NCBI GenBank assembly: GCA_963971405.1 | Contig: OZ020487.1 | Location: 30,489,371-30,553,370, forward strand | From: Psococerastis gibbosa | Taxonomy: Eukaryota > Arthropoda > Insecta > Psocodea > Psocidae | Length of the DNA: 64,000 nucleotides | Reading direction: 5' to 3' | Translations under genes and position numbers: made by a program | The notes under the pieces: model-generated | Seen by the model: only the letters and a program-made list of their open reading frames with translations | The model's database searches: none | What the model was told of the DNA's origin: nothing | Shown here: positions 11,750-22,782 of the stretch, in pieces | Layout: each line of letters begins with the position of its first letter | How positions within the stretch are numbered: the first letter of the stretch is position 1

Positions 11750-12281
11750 AATTTAATTATAAACTGGAGTGAGTCTTAATTAATTATTTATCATCACGTC
11801 AGATCATGTCTCATGTGAATTCCAATTGATTTGTATAGTGACGAAACTGCCCCAACCCTACGCTGAAAGTGCCCCGCCCCGGGGCACTTTCGGCAATTTG
11901 CCCATTTTTTGGATATTTGGCAATTGCCACGGGGCTTGAGAAATATAAGGTGAAATTTGAAGTGGAAGTAATAATTGAATAAGTAACGGATATAAAAAAT
12001 AAAAGTTTCATGTTAAAAGTGCCTTCATGTGGATTTTCGTCTATACTTACTTTGAAACTGCCGAAAGTGCCCCAGTCTCCCCTAATTACAATACATAATA
12101 AATTTGATTGATGTATGATTAAGTAGTATCTTTTATTTATGATTAGGGTAAAATTAATTCAAAAATAATTCTACACTGGACACAATGAGTATTTGAAAAG
12201 CAAGTTTACACTATATAGAATAGACATTCGTATGATTTACTGTTTTTCAATTTCAAAATTATGGTCACCCTAGCTATAATA

Positions 12282-12621
12282 CAGGGGTTCTCCAGTAGTG
12301 AACCATGGCCCCCTGCCGTGGGCTTCCTCCACGGTGCCATTGGGTGTGCCATGTGAAAAATTAAGTTATGACTTTTATGAAGAAGCAGGTTGAAAATAAT
12401 GCGAAGCTTCAAGTTTCTATGAAGTGAAATAAAATAAAAAATTTGATACTTGTCTTATAACTTGGCTCTTATCTTCATTGCAATAAAACTAATCACCTTA
12501 TATAAATGCATGTATTGATCACCCCCCCCCCCCCCCCTCCCCTATGCGAGTATATGGAGAGCCAATGCAACTTTGAACATTTTTTTCAGGAGCCTCCGAA
12601 AATATTTCTTGAGAACCCCTG
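12282..12621. mobile_element. hAT/Charlie-like MITE, 340 bp
   Basis: The ends CAGGGGTTCTC and GAGAACCCCTG are inverted repeats of the common hAT kind. No matching 8-bp flank is visible, so the edges or the target copy have decayed. It holds a poly-C run near 12521. Confidence 0.5.
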
Positions 12622-12865
12622 TTGTTGAGGACTACTTCGTGCATCATATAATCGGTTTTTTTAATTTTCAGTTTTGTAGTTTTTTTCCGAAAAATCCCTG
12701 GTTTTTATGAAAGAACTAAGGTACCAAAATTTTAATGTGTCCTACTATATATATGATGCATGAAGTACTCTTCTACAGTTCTGCAACTTACATGAGCCAA
12801 ATCTTTAATTAGGCTAGGCCTACTTGCTTTGTTAATTAATTAAAAAATAAAAAGTTGAAGCACAT
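12622..12865. repeat. Diverged relative of the GAGTGTACAGCCC foldback family
   Basis: GACTACTTCGTGCATCATAT and GATGCATGAAGTACTCTTCT face each other, with AGCCAAATCTTTAATTA following, as in the foldback at 20528-20911. The terminal GAGTGTACAGCCC motif is missing, so this is an old or edge-less copy. Confidence 0.5.
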
Positions 12866-12869
12866 TTTG

Positions 12870-14399
12870 GGGTGCTAATTGTCTACGTAGCATGTCCTCT
12901 CAACCAAAAACCATAGGAGGGCCCGACATGGGCCATCTTTATGTATTTGGAGGCACTCCAATCAAGGCCTGAGGCAGGAGTGAAGGGGTGGGACGACTGA
13001 TCCTATACAAGTATATAGCTTAAATTGTTTCTTGTCAACAAGATTGTACATCTAGTGACACGCTTGACGTTACGTTGTGTTTGAGAAATTAGGAAACCCG
13101 CTAATTAGGGTCTATTTGTTCAAAAATATTCCACAGGGGGAAATCCAGGGCCCCCATGTTTGTAGCTTTATTAATTAAAATAAGTCTTATTCTGTAAACC
13201 CAAAGGAAATTTCAGTCAAAATGAGTAAAACCTCACTATTTCACACCTATATTTTCAAAAATACTTCCCCTCCTGTTTTGAGCAATATCGGGGATAGGTG
13301 GCTCTAAGGCGCCTTAATTTAAAAGCTGCGTGCATGTACATCCACGTGGTTGCATGCACTAGTCTACTTTTCCACCATAAAATAGGCTGCACAAAAACTA
13401 AAAAACTATTACTATATACCCTATATATAAATATAAACTATACATAAACTATATATATAAACTATAAAAACTGCTAGGTATCCCTAATTTATTTACCTTT
13501 TATTTTAGAGAAATCAAGATTATGACCAAGTTTGGGACCAGATCAGAATTTTAACGACCAACTGCTGAGCCTCAACCACGCCAGGGAGAGGGCAAATGAG
13601 CTATATATTTATAAATTGGTTCAGGCTCGTTAACTGGTAAGTGACGAGGGTAACATAAAAAACAAGTCTTCAGGTGGGGCCTAATCTAAACTGTATTTCA
13701 TAATAAAAAGCTTTGGTGATAAGTCCGAAAATTTTACATTAAGGATTAACTTGGTAATTAAGTAATTAACGCGGTCACGTTTATATTCGTTAGTTGCCAG
13801 TAAAATGTGCCTTTTAAACAAGTAGTTTGATGACAAGTAGTTTCAAAATCTAAATAGGCCTACTTTTTCTAAGCCGCTATCTGATTGGATACCGATACCC
13901 ATCAATTGGGAGGTATCACCTTAAAACCATAATTTTATAATATATAATAATTTAATTAAAAGAACATTATTTGAAAGAAAGAAAGAAAATTGTCTTTACT
14001 TTCCATATGCCATTCGGCCCACTCTTACAATTAACTCATATATGGGGCATAATTTCTTGACTTAATGTTCCTTAAAGTAGGTTTACGTTCAGTATACGTC
14101 CTTATTATCATAGACATTGAGCAATTGAGTGACCCTATCACAAAATCATAACTCTGATTTTCTGTTTGCAGGCAACATTTTCAACAAGAAATGTATAATC
14201 ACACAAATTCGTCGGAGGTTTTACTTTCACTTCACTTTTACGCCGAAGAGAATATGGAAGCCAAAACTTTGATAAAACGTTAAGCATGGTGAGTAGATAG
14301 GCTCCGTAGGCTTGTTGAAACTTCATTTGGGAGAGATGAGACATTCGAGTGCCAAAAATATTTTGTGGATTTCGATAAAATTTGGCGTTTAGATTCATA
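12870..14399. other. No gene seen; includes fragments of G-tract repeats
   Basis: 13130-13275 has the AAACCTCACTATTT and GGGGAAATCCAGGGCCCCC words of the G-tract MITE interiors. 13976-13990 is a short GAAA microsatellite. No exon, RNA gene or transposon protein is apparent. Confidence 0.35.
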
Positions 14400-14974
14400 A
14401 AAATGGCCTTGGAACCTTTTATTTTTATTTTGGGCTAACTCAATTTTGGGGGGTTTTATTCTTAAAAAACTCCCAAAAGGCGCATAAAAAATTATTTCTC
14501 AAAACGGTATAGGTGTTAAATTGAGTAACAAAACCAACCAGGGTGCTTTGCCAAACCAATATTTAGTTTTGTGCAAAAAATTATTTTTTGAAGAAATTAG
14601 GGAAAATTTACAGTGAAATACATTGCTATTATTAATGTGTGGCAAGGTATTGGTCTGCCCGATCTAGAAATATGCAATGCCATTGATTAATTTAGTGATT
14701 TGGGATGAGGGATTTACAAGGCCATAGCCAGACCGGGGTCCAGGACACCCCCCCCCCCCTTCCCCAAATGTTTGCAGCATACACTAGATGGAATGGAGAT
14801 TTAAGGATTTTTAAATATATTGAAGTTACCTCACCTTCGGTGACGTCAAATTGACCCCCCCCCCCTCCCCCCCAAGCGATCCGAAATTTAACCATAGGAA
14901 AATTATTGAATTTACTCATTATTGAATTTACTCATTTTCTCAATCAACTAATTGATAAATTGGAAAGCATGTTC
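14400..14974 (+). repeat. CAATTTATACG-family copy, 3' part
   Basis: It follows the order of the copy at 44214-45022: TATTTTGGGCTAACTCAATT, CAAAAAATTATTTTTTGAAG, then the end TAAATTGGAAAGCATGTTCG and CTCGGACCGGTTC. Two poly-C blocks lie inside at about 14748 and 14856. The 5' third is not clear. Confidence 0.5.
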
Positions 14975-15832
14975 GAGTAAACTCGGACCGGTTCGTGCAT
15001 TTGGGTCAACAATAGACTCCCCCCATATTTACTGTATTATTATTATTATTATTATTTGTTTTTCAGAGAACGTCGTTGACAAAAGTAACCGCAGTGCCAA
15101 TGAACTTCTAAGACTATTGCTGGATTGGAAATTTGTTCCAAAATTTTGCTTATCCGGGCGGATCACAGGTTAAGCACCATTAAAAGCCTCATGGCTAAAT
15201 GATGCTTTACGGTAAGCTCATATTCTTAAATGCCGTAAATAATCATACATATTAATGAAACTATTACTACACGTAGACGGATTATTAGGTATCTACGTAG
15301 TTACTCTAGTGAATTTCATCTGCAATAATATGATTATGCAACCGCACACACGCTCCATTATTCTATCTAATTAATTAATGATCTTGAAGCATGTTTATTA
15401 TTCACAGCCAAGTATAATGCCTTTAATATTATAAATGTATGCTCACGGAAAAGCGATTAAGAAAAAAATAAGAGTATTTGTAGCCTTAGGCATACGAGTA
15501 ACTACCTACTGCAAAGTATGAACCTTATGATCCTGCCAGCATGTCCTCTTGTATCAATAATGCTTAAAAGAGATTTGTCCGTACGGTAAGGTAAATAATG
15601 ATTATGAGTTCAATACTCAACAATAATAATAACTTATTCACCATAAATTTCGTTTCAGATGTCATTGTATGGTCAAGCCATGAAGCCACGGACGAACCCA
15701 ATTAAACATCACTTCTTCAAATACTCCGCGGTGAAGGAAACCCTGAACCATTGAAGGCACAGGAAACACCTAAAATAGTCAGACCACCGATGACCCTTAA
15801 TTATTATTATATCAGTTGTCATATTTTCAATG
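14975..15832. other. No gene seen
   Basis: It has an ATT microsatellite near 15036-15055 and short unassigned frames only. Confidence 0.35.
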
Positions 15833-16659
15833 TCACATAAATGCTGGACTGCCTCCTAGTTACTGCGCAAGTCTCAGGACTTCGTCCAATTGGCTCTACC
15901 CCTCGAACGAGGAAGGTGTACAACTGACAAGTTCCAGAATTTAAAAATGTAGCCTAAAAGAAAAACCTCCAGCACTCATTTTTTATGAATAGCTTTTCAT
16001 GGTCCTTAAACGTTATTATAAGCCTAAATGCAACCAGTATGTACTGGATTTTGATCATAGCTTACCTACCTATAGGGTTTTTTTTTTAGGAAAAGGTCAT
16101 CGCAGCCCCTTCCGAAATAAAATTCTGGCTAAGGGCCTGCTGTATGGTACAGCAGACACTGTACCTTATAGCACTAGTTAGACAGTAGGTACCAAAGATG
16201 GAAAATGGTAGGTAGGTTAGGTACAAAATAGTGGGCTATTTATTCCATTTCCAACCATAAGGCACGACATATAATACAATTCAGTAGATTCTCGATTTCG
16301 TCATGGAAAATAGTCAAAACAGTAACTAGTTAAGTTAGCTGTTATAATTAATAATACCAAACACTTAATCGTTTGATAAAGTCAAAGTTCCAAAATTTAA
16401 AAATATAGCCTAAATGTAAAACCTATAGGTAGCCTAGGCATGCTATGATCAAAATCCAGCACATACTGATTGCATTTAGACTTATTATAACGTTTAAGGA
16501 CCATGAAAAGTTATTCATAAAAATGAGTGCAGGAAGTTTTACTTTTAGGCTATATTTTTAAATTCTGGAACTTCAGTTGTAGCCTACACCTTCCGCGTTG
16601 CCAATTGGACTGTCCTGACACATGCGCAATAACAAGGAGGCAGTCCAGCATTTATGTGA
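15833..16659. repeat. Foldback element, ~230-bp diverged arms
   Basis: TCACATAAATGCTGGACTGC at the left matches, inverted, the right end TTATGTGA (16652-16659) preceded by GGCAGTCCAGCATT. The arms stay alignable inward to ATTTTGATCATAGC / GCTATGATCAAAAT, leaving a spacer of about 16063-16440. No target duplication was recognised. Confidence 0.65.
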
Positions 16660-17579
16660 TAGTACCTATATTTTCTACTTTATATATACTTCGTCATTTG
16701 CGGCTGCCAAATGAGACATTTATTACCTACTTACCTAAAAAATAACTCTGTGCATTTGTTTAAATGTTTTGTTTGTTGTACCTAACGTTTAAACGTAATT
16801 CTAACTACGGTATTTATACAAACTAGTTATTCTCGTCTACACATAAGTAGCCTTATAAACTAATGGTGACATACAAACTTCAATTTCCTTCAAGTTATCA
16901 CTTATCCCATGTACCATGTACAGATTTTACCTGTCCCGTAGCCAACAAGGGAAAACTACTTGATCGTAATTTAGGAACTATTGAGATTAGGGGAGCTATT
17001 ATTGAAAAAAAACTTTAAATTATATGACAACATTTTTAAGTAGTTCAACTTTGTTGGAGCTACCAGTTTAAAATGTGATTATTGTTTGCTATATGCTATG
17101 CTATGCGTATCTTGGCAATGTGTTTATGTTTCATCTTGCATAGGGCCTACCTACCGTATTGTTTTTACTGTTTTGTTATGTTACACTTGGCGTGAGTCGA
17201 AACTGGTTGTGTGTTTTCTATAATTTAACGTAAAACTTAACAAAGTAATTTATTGTTCACAATGAGTACCGTACGTCACAGTTTTCGGGAAAAACTTATG
17301 TCACACCATTTTTTATGCACTCTGGATTATGCTGCAGTATGCTACTGTTGTATACTGCATTTACAAATGTAGCTTACACAAAATATTGGCCACAGGATTT
17401 TTTACTCGTATATTCGTACATTATCCTTAAAGGGCGAAAGTATCTAACCCATAGATTTTTGTTCGAATGTACCTACCCCATAAATTAAAGCATATGGACA
17501 CTGTAAGAGGGGTATTCAAGATTTGACTTATGACTCATACTGAGCAGGTACAGTAGGTATTAATTAAGGGGAATCCATT
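16660..17579. other. No gene seen
   Basis: AT-rich sequence with many TAGGCCTAC-like words but no frames, splice-joined exons or terminal repeats that I can support. Confidence 0.3.
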
Positions 17580-17917
17580 CAAATTTATGGAAAGCAATAT
17601 GAATAATTTTTTAGACGTTTTTTTGGAGTTTTTTGAGAATAAAGCCCCCCCCCCCCCCAGATTGAGTTACTCCAAAATAAAATAAAAATCTCGAGGCATG
17701 ATTTTTGTGAACCTACATGCCAAATTTCATCAACATCGGCCTAGTAGTTGGCCCGGAAATCGATGAACAGACAGACATACAGACAGAGATTTCGTAAAAA
17801 CCAATTTTTTAGGTTCGTGGGACCACAAAACGTGTAAATCCGTTGAAATCTCGGAATCGAAAATTTCGACCATCACAAAGCTTTCCTTATACTACGTATA
17901 AATTGGAAAGCAATAAT
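17580..17917 (-). repeat. CAATTTATACG-family copy
   Basis: AGACGTTTTTTTGGAGTTTT, a poly-C run (17646), ACAGACAGACATACAGACAG, CACAAAACGTGTAAATCCGT and the end TATAAATTGGAAAGCAATAA appear in family order on the minus strand. Confidence 0.55.
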
Positions 17918-17929
17918 GTAAGTGAACTT

Positions 17930-18889
17930 CTAAAAGTTTCATCATTCCCCCCCCCCCCCCCCCCCAATTTAGCAACCTAGCCCATTTTTCAAATATTTAT
18001 TTAAAAAAATTCCCCTGGGGTGACCCCGGGCCCCTGTTTCCAGTGTAGATTATAAAGTGAAAAATCAAAAGAATATTGTTTGCCAACAATATCCGTTAAA
18101 CTCCAACATTTAAAAACATGTTGCTTGTTAGCTGTAATATTCTTCATCTGTGAAATCTAAACGTAACTGCTTTCAGAATAAGTAAATTCCACTATTTCGG
18201 GCATAGGCTATTCTTTCAAAACAATTCCCCCTTCAGCCACACAAACCCTCGAGTGCCTGCGCAAGGGATATTAAGATCATGCCCCCTAATTAGAACGGCT
18301 TTCCTATTTTTCTACATTTTTATGAAAATAGGGGGGGGGGGCACCAAATAAAGCACCGCCCTCCTTCGGAAACCTATCGCCACGCCACTGGTCACTGTTG
18401 TAGGGCCTATATTGATGTTGCATGAAAACTGTATTACTATATTACGGAACAGTAGACCATGGGTGAATGTATGGGCCAGGAATCCGGTATTAACATGTAA
18501 GCGTACTTCTAAAACTAAAAGTTTCGTCATTAGCTATGTTCATCATCATCAGTGGGACTGTATAGGCATTATAAGATTGTATCTTAGAGGCTGTTCAGAA
18601 GCAGCTTCTATAAGTCCACGAAGTGCCATTGATGTTGTTGACCGCAGCTGTTGAAACTTTTGGAAGTCCGCATTCAAAACAACTTTGTCCCGGATTCTTC
18701 GGTATTGTGTACCTAATACGGTAATAACCTATAATTTTATAATTTAATTAATAATTAATAATTGTTATTATGTTGTAATTGTAATGACTGTTGGAAATAA
18801 AGTTATGTTCTAACGACAATAACCTCTTTTAATTAATTAATACGCCAAGATTCACCCCCGCTGAGTGGGTGGGCCGGCGGATTGTAGGA
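17930..18889. other. No gene seen; poly-C/G patches from MITE interiors
   Basis: A run of about 20 C at 17946, CCCCTGGGGTGACCCCGGG at 18003 and poly-G at 18332 match interiors of the G-tract hAT MITEs. CACGCCACTGG at about 18372 looks like a hAT end without its partner. Confidence 0.35.
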
Positions 18890-19440
18890 GGCAAACCTAG
18901 GTGATTCTAGGGGAAAAAGAAGGAAAAAAGTAGATGATTTGAGGCAAATAAGAGGATTTTTAGACGGAAATAAGGCGCTATAAAGAAGCAAATTACAGGG
19001 AAAAAGGAAGGTAAAATCTCGATGAGTTAGCAGGGAATTTTCGTCTCATAGGAAGATAATGACCGGACAATAAGCAGCAAATAAGAAGCTAAACTCAAGC
19101 AAAGGCAGGGAAATAAGAGGTAAATTCTAAGGAAAAACGAAGCAAATAGGGGTTGGGCAGGGTTGGGTAGAGCAGGTATATACCGCGTATCATTAACTAA
19201 GAGGCGAATAACAGGGCAATCGCAGGCGGAACATCGGGTTCACAGCGGACCATTTCCTTGTATTTATCCACTAATAGGAAGCTAATATTGAAAAGTTTCT
19301 GTCATGAAGCGGGCAATTTCCGCCGAAAAAGAATGGAATTCTCTTCTTCTGTGCCCTGCTTTTCGCCCGATCCTGTCTTCTTTTTATCGGCGAATATCAG
19401 AAAATGTGCTATACGGGCTGTGAATGGTATTTTTGGACAT
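18890..19440 (+). repeat. Dispersed repeat rich in GAGGCAAAT words, copy 2
   Basis: It has loose internal repeats of AGAGGCAAAT/AGAAGCAAAT. Its right part (TCGCCCGATCCTGTCTTC, GTGCTATACGGG) matches the minus strand of 235-300. No terminal repeats were recognised. Confidence 0.35.
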
Positions 19441-19962
19441 ACGAAATTTTGAAGTATCAGCAACGTTATACCCAGGGGCGTTTAACTTCAATGGAGGTTT
19501 TTGTTATACGCGGGAACTGTTCTGATTGGCCATTTGGCCCTGATCCCAACACACGATAGCCAACCACGAAATTGTAATTTTTTTTAATTTTATGTTGGTA
19601 ACACCTGTTTGTGATTTACTACAAACATCCCGTGGCTGCAGATCCTTGTCAACATGGCGGCTAGTGTAGCCTCTATAAGCTAAGTACAGGGTTGAGACCG
19701 AGTCAGATATCCGTTCTGCAATGTGTAAGACTTCGACATATTTAACGTTGATATTTATCTCTGATATTTGGCTTATGATAAAGGGGCGCCCCGTAAGGGT
19801 TACTATGCCTCCCGCCGTTCTAGTTAATATATTTCTATGAAAACAACGGACATCCGACATTGGACTGGACAACACACAGCGGCCTTTAATAATTTTATAA
19901 ATTTTAATAAGTGTGAGCCAATATCAAATTGAACTACGACGGGAAGTGAGGTGAGTAAACAT
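19441..19962. other. Possible promoter and noncoding first exon of the THAP gene
   Basis: A moderately GC-rich stretch ends in GGGAAGTGAG followed by a strong donor GTGAGT at 19951. With the small exon-like block at 22663-22693 and the coding exon at 22783, this could be the untranslated start of the THAP gene. Reading alone supports only the splice signals; transcription is inferred. Confidence 0.25.
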
Positions 19963-20918
19963 ATTTCATGTGCCTGTTTTTTTTAAACATTTTCAGTTGT
20001 ATACCATCCAACACCTTACATATATTACATGGTTTTAATTTTCAAAATGGAAAAACGTTAGCATGTGCAACTCATTTGTGTAGCAAAACAACTAAAATTT
20101 GTTTAATTCATCATTCATTCCTTGTTTGTGAAGTGTTCAAGTGAGAAGGAAAAATAGTAAAAGGTACATTTGGTAAATTACAATTTTTTAAATTCAAATT
20201 TTTAAAACCTACGCACTCACTTTGATAGATCTCTTGTCAGTGCTATGAGATATGCCCGTAAGATGTTAGCACAACCATATATGCCTAGTTAACAAAAAAA
20301 TGTGAAATGTGTGACCTACAATAATTTAATCACGTTTAGTTGGACACTTACGAGTCAGTTTTGACCATGTGTAAGATCTTATTAGTAACTGTTTGAAAAA
20401 GGCAAATTACGTTACAATTGCATTTTAATCTACACAATAACTTGATACACAAATTGCACCTTAATGTACCTGGCATATACAACCTAACTTGTGTGTTGAC
20501 AGTGACCTTATTCCACTAACATTTTAAGAGTGTACAGCCCGTAGGAAATTGGCAACCCGAAATTTATTCCTTTTTATTTTTTATGTAATTAACTAAGCAT
20601 GTTATTAAAGATTTGGCTCATCAAAGTTGTAGAAGACTACTTCATGCATCATATAATAACGTATTTTTAGTTTTTGAAATTGTAGTTTTTTTATAAAATC
20701 GCTTTTACGTGAAAAGTTATTGTTTATAAAATATCTGCATGTTTATGAAAAAACTACAATTTCGAAAATTAAAAATATCTTATAATATGATGCATGAAGT
20801 AGTCTTCTACAACTTTGATGAGCCAAATCTTTAATAACATGCTTAGTTAATTAAATATAAAATAAAAAGGAATAAATTTCGGGTTGCCAATTTCCTATGG
20901 GCTGTACACTCTTAACAT
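19963..20918. repeat. Left copy of a 568-bp direct duplication, with a foldback inside
   Basis: Leaving out the foldback and one TTAA (388 bp), this block is 568 bp and reads the same as 21779-22346 throughout, as far as I can see by eye. The two copies enclose the LINE fragment at 20919-21778 exactly. Confidence 0.85.
20528..20911. mobile_element. Foldback (palindromic) MITE, 384 bp, TTAA target
   Basis: Ends GAGTGTACAGCCC and GGGCTGTACACTC are flanked by TTAA on each side. The inverted arms extend nearly to the centre (GACTACTTCATGCATCATAT against its complement). The uninterrupted site survives at 22340-22343 in the other copy of the 568-bp duplication, where a single TTAA is present. TTAA duplication is typical of piggyBac-type mobilisers. 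A second copy is at 26414-26711. Confidence 0.85.
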
Positions 20919-21778
20919 TTTTTTTTTTTTTTTTTTTTTTGCGGTGCCTCCTTAAGGTAAGGTTCGTTGCGTCGACCTTTGAGATCTATTGCAGCCGCTT
21001 TGTCATGGAGATTCATGTCTGGAATATACCCACTTTCTTGATGAAAGAGCGGGTTTTTCCTACTGGATCTTCACGAATCGTCTTCGTTTCTGACCCTGGT
21101 ATTCCCAGTATCCTGAAACGGTTTTTAGCCAGAGCTTCACATTCTAAGAGAACGTGCTCTGCTGTTTCATCCTCCATTTCACACCATCTACATTCTCTAC
21201 TGCCCGTGTGGACTTTGAGTTTATACAGATGATGCCTTAGGTGGCAGTGCCCTGTGAGCAAACCAACAATATTCCTTATTTCTAATCTGCCAAGTAATAG
21301 CAAATTTTTGGTAAGTTTTTTTGATGGTTTTATTCCAAGTCTTTTTAGACTTCGTTTTTCTGTCATATTGTGCCAGGATTCAATTTTCTTGGTCTGGATC
21401 CATCTGTCAACTATAGTGCGTACACTTCCATAGGATATACCACAGGTTGGCTCTGGTCCAACAAATATTGAGTCCGAACCTATATTTGCTAATGCATCGG
21501 CTCGTTCATTTCCCTCTACTCCAGAGTGTCCCGGCACCCACTCCAACTTAAGTTTATTATTTTTACTTACTCTGAGTAGGAGCTGTTTACAATCCCGTAC
21601 TAACTTTGATTTAGTACAGTAAGAATCCAGAGCTTTAATAGCTGCCTGGCTATCAGAAAAAATGTGAATGGTCTTATTCTCATATTCCATTCTCAGAATT
21701 TCCCTTAAGCACTCAGCAATGGCACAGACCTCAGCCTGAAAAACCGTGCAAAATTTTCCCAGGCTTATGCTTGATGTG
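20919..21778 (-). mobile_element. 5'-truncated LINE, 860 bp
   Basis: Read on the minus strand, this is the last part of a non-LTR retrotransposon: an RNase H domain, a zinc-knuckle tail, a short 3' UTR ending GGAGGCACCGC, and a poly-A of about 20. It is cut at its 5' side at 21778. A 70-bp piece of the same 3' end sits at 48593-48662. The flanking direct repeats are 568 bp long, far beyond the usual 7-20 bp. Confidence 0.85.
21013..21778 (-). pseudogene. LINE ORF2 C-terminus: RNase H plus CCHC zinc knuckle
   Basis: The frame is open from the truncation point at 21778 to the stop at 21013. It begins ITSSISLGKFCTVFQAEVCA, the first strand and acidic residue of RNase H. It continues with IFSDSQAAIKAL and VPGHSGVEGNERADALA, which carry the other acidic and histidine positions. 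The tail CRWCEMEDETAEHVLLEC is a C-x2-C-x8-H-x4-C knuckle common in I/R1/Jockey-group LINEs. The endonuclease and reverse transcriptase are absent, so this is a dead 3' fragment, though the remaining frame is uninterrupted, which suggests a recent insertion. Confidence 0.88.
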
Positions 21779-22346
21779 ATTTCATGTGCCTGTTTTTTTT
21801 AAACATTTTCAGTTGTATACCATCCAACACCTTACATATATTACATGGTTTTAATTTTCAAAATGGAAAAACGTTAGCATGTGCAACTCATTTGTGTAGC
21901 AAAACAACTAAAATTTGTTTAATTCATCATTCATTCCTTGTTTGTGAAGTGTTCAAGTGAGAAGGAAAAATAGTAAAAGGTACATTTGGTAAATTACAAT
22001 TTTTTAAATTCAAATTTTTAAAACCTACGCACTCACTTTGATAGATCTCTTGTCAGTGCTATGAGATATGCCCGTAAGATGTTAGCACAACCATATATGC
22101 CTAGTTAACAAAAAAATGTGAAATGTGTGACCTACAATAATTTAATCACGTTTAGTTGGACACTTACGAGTCAGTTTTGACCATGTGTAAGATCTTATTA
22201 GTAACTGTTTGAAAAAGGCAAATTACGTTACAATTGCATTTTAATCTACACAATAACTTGATACACAAATTGCACCTTAATGTACCTGGCATATACAACC
22301 TAACTTGTGTGTTGACAGTGACCTTATTCCACTAACATTTTAACAT
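21779..22346. repeat. Right copy of the 568-bp direct duplication (empty site for the foldback)
   Basis: It runs from ATTTCATGTGCCTG to TTTTAACAT and has the same length as the left copy once the foldback is removed. It ends precisely where the left copy meets the LINE poly-A. Confidence 0.85.
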
Positions 22347-22486
22347 ATTCTGAATTGTAATGAAATATTGACTGTGGAGGCAAAAATAAGGTTTTGTAAG
22401 GTAAATAAAATGTTCAATTACAAGTAGAAATAGTAGCCTATGTGGCACTAATTGAACACACCTTTTAAAGTCATTCCACCTACAGA

Positions 22487-22632
22487 CTGATCATAGCGAT
22501 TGCCATGAACTCCTGTGATTAAAACTGTAAACATACAAATTTTGAATAGCACTATGATTTAAAAATTCTCTTGTTTACATTTTTAATATCTGGGAATTAT
22601 AATAACCCCTTTATTATAATCGCCATGATCAG
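22487..22632. repeat. Small MITE with CTGATCATRGCGATT ends
   Basis: CTGATCATAGCGATT at the left faces AATCGCCATGATCAG at the right. The same end motif bounds the larger foldback at 53787-54736 in PDSS2 intron 1. Confidence 0.6.
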
Positions 22633-22662
22633 GAGGCCTAACTAAACTATTTTTATGTGCAG

Positions 22663-22693
22663 GAGCCACCTGGACACTGGAGCACTTGAACTG
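22663..22693 (+). other. Possible 31-nt noncoding exon upstream of the THAP gene
   Basis: TATGTGCAG precedes the block and GTGAGA follows it, giving a good acceptor and donor around 31 bases. It lies 90 bp before the THAP start codon. It contains no ATG. Confidence 0.25.
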
Positions 22694-22782
22694 GTGAGAA
22701 AATATTGACAGTAATTGACAACAGATAAGTATTTTAATTTTTTAAACTATTTCAGTTATTTATTTTATTAAAACCGGTAGAG

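Larger units (their letters stand above)
8873..12082 (+). mobile_element. Complete-looking pogo/Tigger DNA transposon, 3210 bp
   Basis: The ends are exact inverted repeats of 25 bp starting GGGGAGACTGGGGCACTTTC, flanked by TA at 8871-8872 and 12083-12084, the duplication used by Tc1/mariner/pogo elements. The interior carries one spliced transposase gene. Variants of the end motif GGGGCACTTTCGGC recur inside both ends (8893-8915, 9236-9283, 11843-11897), probably as extra transposase-binding sites. The open transposase and exact ends point to a recent insertion. No second copy is in the window. Confidence 0.9.
8715..12270. mobile_element. Older MITE with GGGTGACCAT ends, split by a Tigger insertion
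   Basis: Inverted ends GGGTGACCAT (8715) and ATGGTCACCC (ending 12270) are flanked by TA on each side. Without the 3.2 kb Tigger inside it, the element would be roughly 350 bp. The Tigger therefore landed in it and is the younger of the two. The family is unassigned; TA duplication suggests a Tc1/mariner-like mobiliser. Confidence 0.6.
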
